Below the pieces are notes generated by a model. That model searched no databases. It was not told the DNA's origin and worked only from the letters and a program-made list of their open reading frames with translations. The position numbers and the translations under genes were made by a program. From positions 10,608,501 to 10,672,500 of the forward strand of contig OZ038528.1 in the NCBI GenBank assembly GCA_964036665.1: DNA of 64,000 nucleotides, written 5' to 3'. Positions 49,685 through 61,255 of the stretch are shown in pieces. This stretch comes from Gordius sp. MW1 (taxonomy: Eukaryota; Nematomorpha; Gordioida; Gordea; Gordiidae). Every line of letters begins with the position of its first letter. Position 1 is the stretch's first letter.

Positions 49685-52600
49685 ATGAAAAATAAATTTT
49701 TTTCGACCTCAAATTTTTTTCGTTTCAACCATATCGCCCCCATGAAAGTTTTCGATTTCAGAGGTGAATTCCGTAAAAATATTTTTTTTGATCAGTCATC
49801 AAAAATTATTAACTTTAAATCAGGATCGCATAGAGCTTGTTTCTCAAAAACTAGAGACATGCTTAGAAAGCGATATTGAAACTATCTAAACGCAACACGA
49901 AAATCTTAATTTCTCTCCTAAAACTTCGCCTCGTGCAAAAATTCTTATCGAGATTCTAACAAGGACATAATGCTAAGAATATTTACTAACTTTTAAAGAT
50001 TTTTTCAGCCCCCTTTCGAAAGAATATGAAAAATAATATTTTTTTCGACCTCAAAATTTTTTCATTTTTTTCGTTCAACCATATCGCCCCCATGAAAGTT
50101 TTCGATATCAGAGGTGAATTCCGTAAAAAAAATTTTTTGATCAGTCATCAAAAATTATTAACTTTAAATCACGATCGTGTTTCACAAAAACTAGAGACAC
50201 GCTTAGAAAGCGATATTGAAACAATCTAAACGCAACACGAAAGTGTTAATTTCTCTCAATCTAAAACTTGGCCTCGTGCAAAATTTCTTATCGAGATTCT
50301 AACAAGGACATAATGCTAAGAATATTTACTGACTTTTAAAGATTTTTTCAGCCCCCTTTCGAAAGAATATGAAAAATAATATTTTTTTCGACCTCAAAAT
50401 TTTTTCATTTTTTTCGTTCAACCATATCGCCCCCATGAAAGTTTTCGATATCAGAGGTGAATTCCGTAAAAAAAATTTTTTTTGATCAGTCATCAAAAAA
50501 ATATTAACTTTAAATCACAATCGCATAGAGCTTGTTTCACAAAAACTAGAGATACGCTTAGAAAGCGATATTGAAACAATCTAAAAGCAACACGAAAATC
50601 TTAATTTCCTTCAATCTAAAACTTCCCCTTGTGCAAAAATTCTTATCGAGATTCTAACAAGGACATAATGCTAAGAATATTTCCTAACTTTTAAAGATTT
50701 TTTCAGCCCCCTTTCGAAAGAATATGAAAAATAATATTTTTTTCTACCTCAAAATTTTTTCATTTTTTTCGTTCAACCATATCGCCCCCATGAAAGTTTT
50801 CGATATCAGAGGTGAATTCCGTAAAAAAAATTTTTTGATCAGTCATCAAAAATTATTAACTTTAAATCACGATCGCATAGAGCTTGTTTCACAAAAACTA
50901 GAGACACGCTTAGAAAGCGATATTGAAACTATCTAAACGCAACACGAAAATCTTAATTTCTCTCCTAAAACTTCGCCCCGTGCAAAAATTCTTATCGAGA
51001 TTCTAACAAGGACATAATGCTAAGAATATTTCCTAACTTTTAAAGATTTTTTCAGCCCCCTTTCGAAAGAATATGAAAAATAATACTTTTTTCGACCTCA
51101 AAATTTTTTCATTTTTTTCGTTCAACCATATCGCCCCCATGAAAGTTTTCGATATCAGAGGTGAATTCCGTAAAAAAAAAATTTTTGATCAGTCATCAAA
51201 AATTATTAACTTTAAATCACGATCGTGTTTCACAAAAACTAGAGACACGCTTAGAAAGCGATATTGAAACAATCTAAAAGCAACACGAAAATCTTAATTT
51301 CCTTCAATATGAAACTTCCCCTTGTGCAAAAATTCTTATCGAGATTCTAACAAGGACATAATGCTAAGAATATTTACTGACTTTTAAAGATTTTTTCAGC
51401 CCCCTTTCGAAAGAATATGATAAATAAATTTTTTTCGACCTCAAAATTTTTTCATTTTTTTCGTTTCAACCATATCGCCCCCATGAAAGTTTTCGATATC
51501 AGAGGTGAATTCCGTAAAAAAAATTTTTTTGGTCAGTCATCAAAAATTATTAACTTTAAATCACGATCGCATAGAGCTTGTTTCACAAAAACTAGAGACA
51601 CGCTTAGAAACCGATATTGAAACAATCTAAAAGCAACACGAAAATCTTATCCTTCAATCTAAAACTTCCCCTTGTGCAAAAATTCTTATCGAGATTCTAA
51701 CAAGGACATAATAATAAGAATATTTACTGACTTTTAAAGATTTTTTCAGCCCCCTTTCGAAAGGATATGAAAAATAAATTTTTTTCGACCTCAAATTTTT
51801 TTCGTTTCAACCATATCGCCCCCATATGAAAGTTTTCGATTTCAGAGGTGAATTCCGTAAAAATATTTTTTTTGATCAGTCATCAAAAATTATTAACTTT
51901 AAATCACGATCGCATAGAGCTTGTTTCACAAAAACTAGAGACACGCTTAGAAAGCGATATTGAAACAATCTAAAAGCAACACGAAAATCTTAATTTCCTT
52001 CAATCTAAAACTTCCCCTTGTGCAAAAATTCTTATCGAGATTCTAACAAGGACATAATGCTAAGAATATTTACTGACTTTTAAAGATTTTTTCAGCCCCC
52101 TTTCGAAAGAATATGAAAAATAAATTTTTTTCGACCTCAAATTTTTTTCGTTTAAACCATATCGCCCCCATGAAAGTTTTCGATATCAGAGGTGAATTCC
52201 GTAAAAATATTTTTTTTGATCAGTCATCAAAAATTATTAACTTTAAATCACGATCTCATAGAGCTTGTTTCACAAAAACTAGAGACACGCTTAGAAAGGG
52301 ATATTGAAACAATCTAAACGCAACACGAAAGTGTTAATTTCTCTCAATCTAAAACTTGGCCTCGTGCAAAATTTCTATCGAGATTCTAACAAGGACATTA
52401 TGCTAAGAATATTTACTGACTTTTAAAGATTTTTTCAGCCCCCTTTCGAAAGAATATGAAAAATAATATTTTTTTCGACCTCAAAATTTTTTCATTTTTT
52501 TCGTTCAACCATATCGCCCCCATGAAAGTTTTCGATATCAGAGGTGAATTCCGTAAAAAAAAATTTTTGATCAGTCATCAAAAATTATTAACTTTAAATC

Positions 52601-53139
52601 ACGATCGTGTTTCACAAAAACTAGAGACACGCTTAGAAAGCGATATTGAAACAATCTAAAAGCAACACAAAAATCTTAATTTCCTTCAATCTAAAACTTC
52701 CCCTTGTGCAAAAATTCTTATCGAGATTCTAACAAGGACATAATGCTAAGAATATTTACTGACTTTTAAAGATTTTTTCAGCCCCCTTTCGAAAGAATAT
52801 GAAAAATAAATTTTTTTCGACCTCAAATTTTTTTCGTTTCAACCATATCGCCCCCATGAAAGTTTTCGATTTCAGAGGTGAATTCCGTAAAAATATTTTT
52901 TTTGATCAGTCATCAAAATTTATTAACTTTAAATCAGGATCGCATAGAGCTTGTTTCTCAAAAACTAGAGACACGCTTAGAAAGCGATATTGAAACTATC
53001 TAAACGCAACACGAAAATCTTAATTTCTCTCCTAAAACTTCGCCTCGTGCAAAAATTCTTAACGAGATTCTAACAAGGACATAATGCTAAGAATATTTCC
53101 TAACTTTTTAAGATTTTTTCAGCCCCCTTTCGAAAGAAT
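49685..53139 (+). repeat. Mixed, more diverged monomers
   Basis: Monomer starts: 49685, 50026, 50369, 50724, 51073, 51417, 51767, 52113, 52456, 52799. The first three follow block Y (6315, 6656, 6999). The rest mix classes. The monomer at 51417 opens ATGATAAATAAATT, has TTGGTCAGTCATC in place of TTGATCAGTCATC, AAACCGATATTG, and a deletion giving CTTATCCTTCAATC. These marks recur at 63657. The next monomer has ATAATAATAAG upstream, AAGGATATG, and CCCCCATATG. Private changes per monomer are visibly more frequent than in the X-Y-Z region. Confidence 0.85.
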
Positions 53140-53234
53140 ATGAAAAATAATAATTTTTTCGACCTCAAAATTTTTTCATTTTTTTCGTTCAACCATATCG
53201 CTCCCATGAAAGTTTTCGATATCAGAGGTGAATT

Positions 53235-55040
53235 CCGTAAAAAAAAATTTTTGATCAGTCATCAAAAATTATTAACTTTAAATCACGATCAGAGCTTGTT
53301 TCACAAAAACTAGAGACACGCTTAGAAAGCGATATTGAAACAATCTAAACGCAACACGAAAATGTTAATAAAAAAATTTATTTATCATATTCTTTCAAAA
53401 GGGGGCTGAAAAAATCTTTAAAAGTCAGTAAATATTCTTAGCATTATGTCCTTGTTAGAATCTCGATAAGAATTTTTGCACAAGGGGAAGTTTCAGATTG
53501 AAGGAAATTAAGATTTTCGTGTTGCTTTTAGATTGTTTCAATATCGCTTTCTAAGCGTGCCTCTAGTTTTTGTGAAACAAGCTCTATGCGATAGTGATTT
53601 AAAGTTAATAATTTTTGATGACTGATCAAAAAAAATTTTTTTTACGGAATTCACTTCTGATATCGAAAACTTTCATGGGGGCGATATGGTTGAAACGAAA
53701 AAAATAAAAAAATTTTGAGGTCGAAAAAAATTTATTTTCATATTCTTTCGAAAGGGGGCTGAGAAATCTTTAAAAGGCAGTAAATATTCTTAGCATTATG
53801 TCCTTGTTAGAATCTCGATAAGAAATTTTGCACGAAGCCAAGTTTTAGATTGATTAACATTTTCGTGTTGCGTTTAGATAGTTTCAACTAAGCGTGTCTC
53901 TAGTTTTTGTGAAACAAGCTCTATGCGATCGTGATTTTTTTCATTTTTTTCGTTTCAACCATATCGCCCCCATGAAAGTTTTCGATGTCAGAGGTGAATT
54001 CCGTAAAAAAAATTTTTTGATCAGTCATCAAAAATTATTATCTTTAAATCACGATCGTGTTTCACAGAAACTAGAGACACGCTTAGAAAGCGATATTGAA
54101 ACAATCTAAAAGCAACACAAAAATCTTAATTTCCTTCAATCTAAAACTTCCCCTTGTGCAAAAATTCCTATCGAGATTCTAACAAGGACATAATGCTAAG
54201 AATATTTACTGACTTTTAAAGATTTTTTCAGCCCCCTTTCGAAAGAATATGATAAATAAATTTTTTTCGACCTACAAATTTTTTCATTTTTTTCGTTTCA
54301 ACCATATCGCCCCCATGAAAGTTTTCGATATCAGAGGTGTGAATTCCGTAAAAAAAAATTTTTTTGATCAATCATCAAAAATTATTAACTTTAAATCACG
54401 ATCGCATAGAGCTTGTTTCACAAAAACTAGAGACACGCTTAGAAAGCGATATTGAAACTATCTAAACGCAACACGAAAATCTTAATTTCTCTCCTAAAAC
54501 TTCGCCCCGTGCAAAAATTCTTATCGAGATTCTAACAAGGACATAATGCTAAGAATATTTCCTAACTTTTAAAGATTTTTTCAGCCCCCTTTCGAAAGAA
54601 TATGAAAAATAATATTTTTTCGACCTCAAAATTTTTTCATTTTTTTCGTTCAACCATATCGCCCCCATGAAAGTTTTCGATATCAGAGGTGAATTCCATT
54701 AAAAAAAAAGTTTTGATCAGTCATCAAAAATTATTAACTTTAAATCACGATGGTGTTTCACAAAAACTAGAGACACGCTTAGAAAGCGATATTGAAACAA
54801 TCTAAAAGCAACACAAAAATCTTAATTTCCTTCAATCTAAAACTTCCCCTTGTGCAAAAATTCTTATCGAGATTCTAACAAGGACATAATGCTAAGAATA
54901 TTTACTGACTTTTAAAGATTTTTTCAGCCCCCTTTCGAAAGAATATGATAAATAAATTTTTTTCGACCTACAAATTTTTTCATTTTTTTCGTTTCAACCA
55001 TATCGCCCCCATGAAAGTTTTCGATATCAGAGGTGAGTTC
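53235..55040. repeat. 1806-bp duplication, copy 1
   Basis: Contains a forward part-monomer with CACGATCAGAGCTTG (a deletion of the GCATA part, near 53283), the inverted segment 53370-53936, a truncated forward monomer (53937-54248), and monomers at 54249, 54602 and the left part of 54945. Copy 2 begins immediately after. Copy 1 has an extra GT near 54339 (GAGGTGTGAATTCC) and ATCAATCATC near 54368, both absent in copy 2. Confidence 0.88.
53370..53936 (-). repeat. Inverted satellite segment 1 (~567 bp)
   Basis: On the plus strand the sequence changes at about 53369 from a forward monomer (CGAAAATGTTAAT) to reverse-complement satellite (ATTTATTTATCATATTC). It returns to forward at about 53937 (GATCGTGATTTTTTTCATTTT). 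It holds about 1.65 monomers: a gamma-tail one and an alpha-like one with TTCGTGC. The second has deletions not seen elsewhere, CTTAG joined to TTGAAAC and GTTAAT joined to CAATC. Both joints fall in A- or T-runs, so each breakpoint is uncertain by several bases. Confidence 0.93.
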
Positions 55041-56844
55041 CGTAAAAAAAAAATTTTTGATCAGTCATCAAAAATTATTAACTTTAAATCACGATCAGAG
55101 CTTGTTTCACAAAAACTAGAGACACGCTTAGAAAGCGATATTGAAACAATCTAAACGCAACACGAAAATGTTAATAAAAAAATTTATTTATCATATTCTT
55201 TCAAAAGGGGGCTGAAAAAATCTTTAAAAGTCAGTAAATATTCTTAGCATTATGTCCTTGTTAGAATCTCGATAAGAATTTTTGCACAAGGGGAAGTTTC
55301 AGATTGAAGGAAATTAAGATTTTCGTGTTGCTTTTAGATTGTTTCAATATCGCTTTCTAAGCGTGCCTCTAGTTTTTGTGAAACAAGCTCTATGCGATAG
55401 TGATTTAAAGTTAATAATTTTTGATGACTGATCAAAAAAAATTTTTTTTACGGAATTCACTTCTGATATCGAAAACTTTCATGGGGGCGATATGGTTGAA
55501 ACGAAAAAAATAAAAAAATTTTGAGGTCGAAAAAAATTTATTTTCATATTCTTTCGAAAGGGGGCTGAGAAATCTTTAAAAGGCAGTAAATATTCTTAGC
55601 ATTATGTCCTTGTTAGAATCTCGATAAGAAATTTTGCACGAAGCCAAGTTTTAGATTGATTAACATTTTCGTGTTGCGTTTAGATAGTTTCAACTAAGCG
55701 TGTCTCTAGTTTTTGTGAAACAAGCTCTATGCGATCGTGATTTTTTTCATTTTTTTCGTTTCAACCATATCGCCCCCATGAAAGTTTTCGATGTCAGAGG
55801 TGAATTCCGTAAAAAAAATTTTTTGATCAGTCATCAAAAATTATTATCTTTAAATCACGATCGTGTTTCACAGAAACTAGAGACACGCTTAGAAAGCGAT
55901 ATTGAAACAATCTAAAAGCAACACAAAAATCTTAATTTCCTTCAATCTAAAACTTCCCCTTGTGCAAAAATTCTTATCGAGATTCTAACAAGGACATAAT
56001 GCTAAGAATATTTACTGACTTTTAAAGATTTTTTCAGCCCCCTTTCGAAAGAATATGATAAATAAATTTTTTTCGACCTACAAATTTTTTCATTTTTTTC
56101 GTTTCAACCATATCGCCCCCATGAAAGTTTTCGATATCAGAGGTGAATTCCGTAAAAAAAAATTTTTTTGATCAGTCATCAAAAATTATTAACTTTAAAT
56201 CACGATCGCATAGAGCTTGTTTCACAAAAACTAGAGACACGCTTAGAAAGCGATATTGAAACTATCTAAACGCAACACGAAAATCTTAATTTCTCTCCTA
56301 AAACTTCGCCCCGTGCAAAAATTCTTATCGAGATTCTAACAAGGACATAATGCTAAGAATATTTCCTAACTTTTAAAGATTTTTTCAGCCCCCTTTCGAA
56401 AGAATATGAAAAATAATATTTTTTCGACCTCAAAATTTTTTCATTTTTTTCGTTCAACCATATCGCCCCCATGAAAGTTTTCGATATCAGAGGTGAATTC
56501 CATTAAAAAAAAAGTTTTGATCAGTCATCAAAAATTATTAACTTTAAATCACGATGGTGTTTCACAAAAACTAGAGACACGCTTAGAAAGCGATATTGAA
56601 ACAATCTAAAAGCAACACAAAAATCTTAATTTCCTTCAATCTAAAACTTCCCCTTGTGCAAAAATTCTTATCGAGATTCTAACAAGGACATAATGCTAAG
56701 AATATTTACTGACTTTTAAAGATTTTTTCAGCCCCCTTTCGAAAGAATATGATAAATAAATTTTTTTCGACCTACAAATTTTTTCATTTTTTTCGTTTCA
56801 ACCATATCGCCCCCATGAAAGTTTTCGATATCAGAGGTGAATTC
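55041..56844. repeat. 1806-bp duplication, copy 2
   Basis: Same order as copy 1: forward part-monomer, inverted segment 55176-55742, truncated forward monomer (55743-56054), then monomers 56055, 56406 and the left part of 56749. It is 2 bp shorter for lack of the GT insertion. Sequence after 56845 no longer carries the CACGATCAGAGC deletion, which fixes the right edge. Confidence 0.87.
55176..55742 (-). repeat. Inverted satellite segment 2 (~567 bp)
   Basis: Copy of the segment at 53370-53936, with the same joints and private deletions. The inversion happened once and was then duplicated with its flanks. Confidence 0.92.
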
Positions 56845-57442
56845 CGTAAAAAAAAATTTTTTTGATCAGTCATCAAAAATTATTAACTTTAAATCACGAT
56901 CGCATAGAGCTTGTTTCACAAAAACTAGAGACACGCTTAGAAAGCGATATTGAAACTATCTAAACGCAACACGAAAATCTTAATTTCTCTCCTAAAACTT
57001 CGCCCCGTGCAAAAATTCTTATCGAGATTCTAACAAGGACATAATGCTAAGAATATTTCCTAACTTTTAAAGATTTTTTCAGCCCCCTTTCGAAAGAATA
57101 TGAAAAATAATATTTTTTCGACCTCAAAATTTTTTCATTTTTTTCGTTCAACCATATCGCCCCCATGAAAGTTTTCGATATCAGAGGTGAATTCCATTAA
57201 AAAAAAAGTTTTGATCAGTCATCAAAAATTATTAACTTTAAATCACGATGGTGTTTCACAAAAACTAGAGACACGCTTAGAAAGCGATATTGAAACAATC
57301 TAAAAGCAACACGAAAATCTTAATTTCCTTCAATCTGAAACTTCCCCTTGTGCAAAAATTCTTATCGAGATTCTAACAAGGACATAATGCTAAGAATATT
57401 TACTGACTTTTAAAGATTTTTTCAGCCCCCTTTCGAAAGAAT
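56055..57442 (+). repeat. Two tandem copies of a 694-bp dimer
   Basis: Each dimer is an ATGATAAATAAATT monomer with GACCTACAAATTT (56055, 56749) followed by an ATGAAAAATAATATTTTTTCG monomer with CCATTAAAAAAAAAGTTTTG and CACGATGGTG (56406, 57100). A 696-bp version stands at 54249-54944, before the second inverted segment. A dimer as the unit of amplification contrasts with the single-monomer K run on the left. Confidence 0.87.
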
Positions 57443-57786
57443 ATGATAAATAAATTTTTTTCGACCTCAAATTTTTTTCATTTTTTTCGTTTCAACCATA
57501 TCGCCCCCATGAAAGTTTTCGATATCAGAGGTGAATTCCGTAAAAAAAAATTTTTTGATCAGTCATCAAAAATTATTAACTTTAAATCACGATCGTGTTT
57601 CACAGAAACTAGAGACACGCTTAGAAAGCGATATTGAAACAATCTAAACGCAACACGAAAATCTTAAATTCCTTCAATCTAAAACTTCCCTTCGTGCAAA
57701 AATTCTTATCGAGATTCTAACAAGGACATAATGCTAAGAATATCTACTGACTTTTAAAGATTTTTTCAGCTCCCTTTCGAAAGAAT
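57443..57786 (+). repeat. Linking monomer between dimer region and 3.47-kb unit
   Basis: It opens like the dimer's first half (ATGATAAATAAATT) but has GACCTCAAATTTTTTTC, the 9-bp-deletion state CACGATCGTG, and a tail with TTAAATTCC and TTCCCTTCGTGC that I did not see elsewhere. Confidence 0.75.
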
Positions 57787-60700
57787 ATGCAAAATAATAT
57801 TTTTTCGACCTCAAAATTTTTTCATTTTTTTTGTTTAAACCATATCGCCCCCATGAAAGTTTTCGATATCAGAGGTGAATTCCGTAAAAAAAAAATTTTT
57901 TGGTCAGTCATCAAAAATTATTAAATTTAAATGACGATCGCATAGAGCTTGTTTCACAAAAATTAGAGACACGCTTAGAAAGCGATATTGAAACTATCTA
58001 AACGCAACACGAAAATCTTAATTTCTCTCCTAAAACTTCGCCTCGTGCAAAAATTCTCATCGAGATTCTAACAAGGACATAATGCTAAGAATAATTCCTA
58101 ACTTTTAAAGATTTTTTCAGCCCCCTTTCGAAAGAATATGAAAAATAATATTTTTTTCGACCTCAAAATTTTTTCATTTTTTTGGTTCAACCATATCGCC
58201 CCCATGAAAGTTTTCGATATCAGAGGTGAATTCCGTAAAAAAACATTTTTGATCAGTCATCAAAAATTATTAACTTTAAATCACGATCGTGTAGACACGC
58301 TTAGAAAGCGATATTGAAACAATCTAAAAGCAACACGAAAATCTTAATTTCCTTCAATCTAAAACTTCCCCTTGTGCAAAAATTCTTATCGAGATTTTAA
58401 CAAGGACATAATGCTAAGAATAATTCCTAACTTTTAAAGATTTTTTCAGCCCCCTTTCGAAAGAATATGAAAAATAAAATTTTTTTCGACCTCAAAATTT
58501 TTTCATTTTTTTGGTTCAACCATATCGCCCCCATGAAAGTTTTCGATATCAGAGGTAAATTCCGTAAAAAAAATTTTTTTTGATCAGTCATCAAAAATTA
58601 TTAACTTTAAATCACGATCGCATAGAGGTAGTTTCACAAAAACTAGAGACACGCTTAGAAAGCGATATTGAAACTATCTAAACGCAACACGAAAATCTTA
58701 ATTTCTCTCCTAAAACTTCGCCTCGTGCAAAAATTCTTATCGAGATTCTAACAAGGACATAATGCTAAGAATAATTCCTAACTTTTAAAGATTTTTTCAG
58801 CCCCCTTTCGAAAGAATATGAAAAATAATATTTTTTTCGACCTCAAAATTTTTTCATTTTTTTGGTTCAACCATATCGCCCCCATGAAAGTTTTCGATAT
58901 CAGAGGTGAATTCCGTAAAAAAACATTTTTGATCAGTCATCAAAAATTATTATCTTTAAATCACGATCGCATAGAGCCTGTTTCACAAAAACTAGAGACA
59001 CGCTTAGAAAGCGATATTGAAACAATCTAAACGCAACACGAAAGTGTTAATTTCTCTCAATCTAAAACTTGGCCTCGTGCAAAATTTCTTATCGAGATTC
59101 AAACAAGGACATTATGCTAAGAATATTTACTGACTTTTAAAGATTTTTTCAGCCCCCTTTCGAAAGAATATAAAAAATAAATTTTTTTCGACCTCAAATT
59201 TTTTTCGTTTCAACCATATCGCCCCCATGAAAGTTTTCGATTTCAGAGGTGAATTCCGTAAAAATATTTTTTTTGATCAGTCATCAAAAATTATTAACTT
59301 TAAATCAGGATCGCATAGAGCTTGTTTCTCAAAAACTAGAGACACGCTTAGAAAGCGATATTGAAACTATCTAAACGCAACACGAAAATCTTAATTTCTC
59401 TCCTAAAACTTCGCCTCGTGCAAAAATTCTTATCGAGATTCTAACAAGGACATAATGCTAAGAATACTTACTAACTTTTAAAGATTTTTTCAGCCCCCTT
59501 TCGAAAGAATATGAAAAATAATATTTTTTTCGACCTCAAAATTTTTTCATTTTTTTCGTTCAACCATATCGCCCCCATGAAAGTTTTCGATATCAGAGGT
59601 GAATTCCGTAAAAAAAAATTTTTGATCAGTCATCAAAAATTATTAACTTTAAATCACGATCGTGTTTCACAAAAACTAGAGACACGCTTAGAAAGCGATA
59701 TTGAAACAATCTAAACGCAACACGAAAGTGTTAATTTCTCTCAATCTAAAACTTGGCCTGGTGCAAAATTTCTTATCGAGATTCTAACAAGGACATAATG
59801 CTAAGAATATTTACTGACTTTTAAAGATTTTTTCAGCCCCCTTTCGAAAGAATATGAAAAATAATATTTTTTTCGACCTCAAAATTTTTTCATTTTTTTC
59901 GTTCAACCATATCGCCCCCATGAAAGTTTTCGATATCAGAGGTGAATTCCGTAAAAAAAAATTTTTTTGATCAGTCATCAAAAAAATATTAACTTTAAAT
60001 CACAATCGCATAGAGCTTGTTTCACAAAAACTAGAGACACGCTTAGAAAGCGATATTGAAACAATCTAAAAGCAACACGAAAATCTTAATTTCCTTCAAT
60101 CTAAAACTTCCCCTTGTGCAAAAATTCTTATCGAGATTCTAACAAGGACATAATGCTAAGAATATTTATTAACTTTTAAAGATTTTTTCAGCCCCCTTTC
60201 GAAAGAATATGAAAAATAATATTTTTTTCGACCTCAAAATTTTTTCATTTTATTCGTTCAACCATATCGCCCCCATGAAAGTTTTCGATATCAGAGGTGA
60301 ATTCCGTAAAAAAAAATTTTTGATCAGTCATCAAAAATTATTAACTTTAAATCACGATCGTGTTTCACAAAAACTAGAGACACGCTTAGAAAGCGATATT
60401 GAAACAATCTAAACGCAACACGAAAGTGTTAATTTCTCTCAATCTAAAACTTGGCCTCGTGCAAAATTTCTTATCGAGATTCTAACAAGGACATAATGCT
60501 AAGAATATTTACTGACTTTTAAAGATTTTTTCAGCCCCCTTTCGAAAGAATATGAAAAATAATATTTTTTTCGACCTCAAAATTTTTTCATTTTTTTCGT
60601 TCAACCATATCGCCCCCATGAAAGTTTTCGATATCAGAGGTGAATTCCGTAAAAAAAAATTTTTTTGATCAGTCATCAAAAAAATATTAACTTTAAATCA

Positions 60701-61255
60701 CAATCGCATAGAGCTTGTTTCACAAAAACTAGAGATACGCTTAGAAAGCGATATTGAAACAATCTAAAAGCAACACGAAAATCTTAATTTCTCTCCTAAA
60801 ACTTCGCCTCGTGCAAAAATTCTTATCGAGATTCTAACAAGGACATAATGCTAAGAATAATTCCTAACTTTTAAAGATTTTTTCAGCCCCCTTTCGAAAG
60901 AATATGAAAAATAATATTTTTTTCGACCTCAAAATTTTTTCATTTTTTTGGTTCAACCATATCGCCCCCATGAAAGTTTTCGATATCAGAGGTGAATTCC
61001 GTAAAAAAACATTTTTGATCAGTCATCAAAAATTATTAACTTTAAATCACGATCGCATAGAGCCTGTTTCACAAAAACTAGAGACACGCTTAGAAAGCGA
61101 TATTGAAACAATCTAAACGCAACACGAAAGTGTTAATTTCTCTCAATCTAAAACTTGGCCTCGTGCAAAATTTCTTATCGAGATTCTAACAAGGACATAA
61201 TGCTAAGAATATCTACTGACTTTTAAAGATTTTTTCAGCTCCCTTTCGAAAGAAT
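57787..61255 (+). repeat. 3469-bp ten-monomer unit, copy 1
   Basis: Monomer starts: 57787, 58138, 58467, 58818, 59170, 59511, 59854, 60209, 60552, 60904. The first opens ATGCAAAATAATATTTT with TTTTGTTTAAACC, and has AGCTCCC just before it. The second has a longer deletion giving CACGATCGTGTAGACACG and is 329 bp. Inside, 59511-60208 and 60209-60903 form a dimer repeated at 698 and 695 bp. The monomer at 59170 opens ATATAAAAAATAA. Confidence 0.87.

Noticed and set aside
53894-54109. 71-codon open frame (copy at 55700-55915)
   Set aside because: It crosses the inversion joint, so its beginning is reverse-complement satellite and its end forward satellite.
53235-56844. Transposon with terminal inverted repeats around the inverted segments
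   Set aside because: The inverted sequence is the satellite itself, the joints lie in A/T runs, and there is no transposase or target-site duplication.
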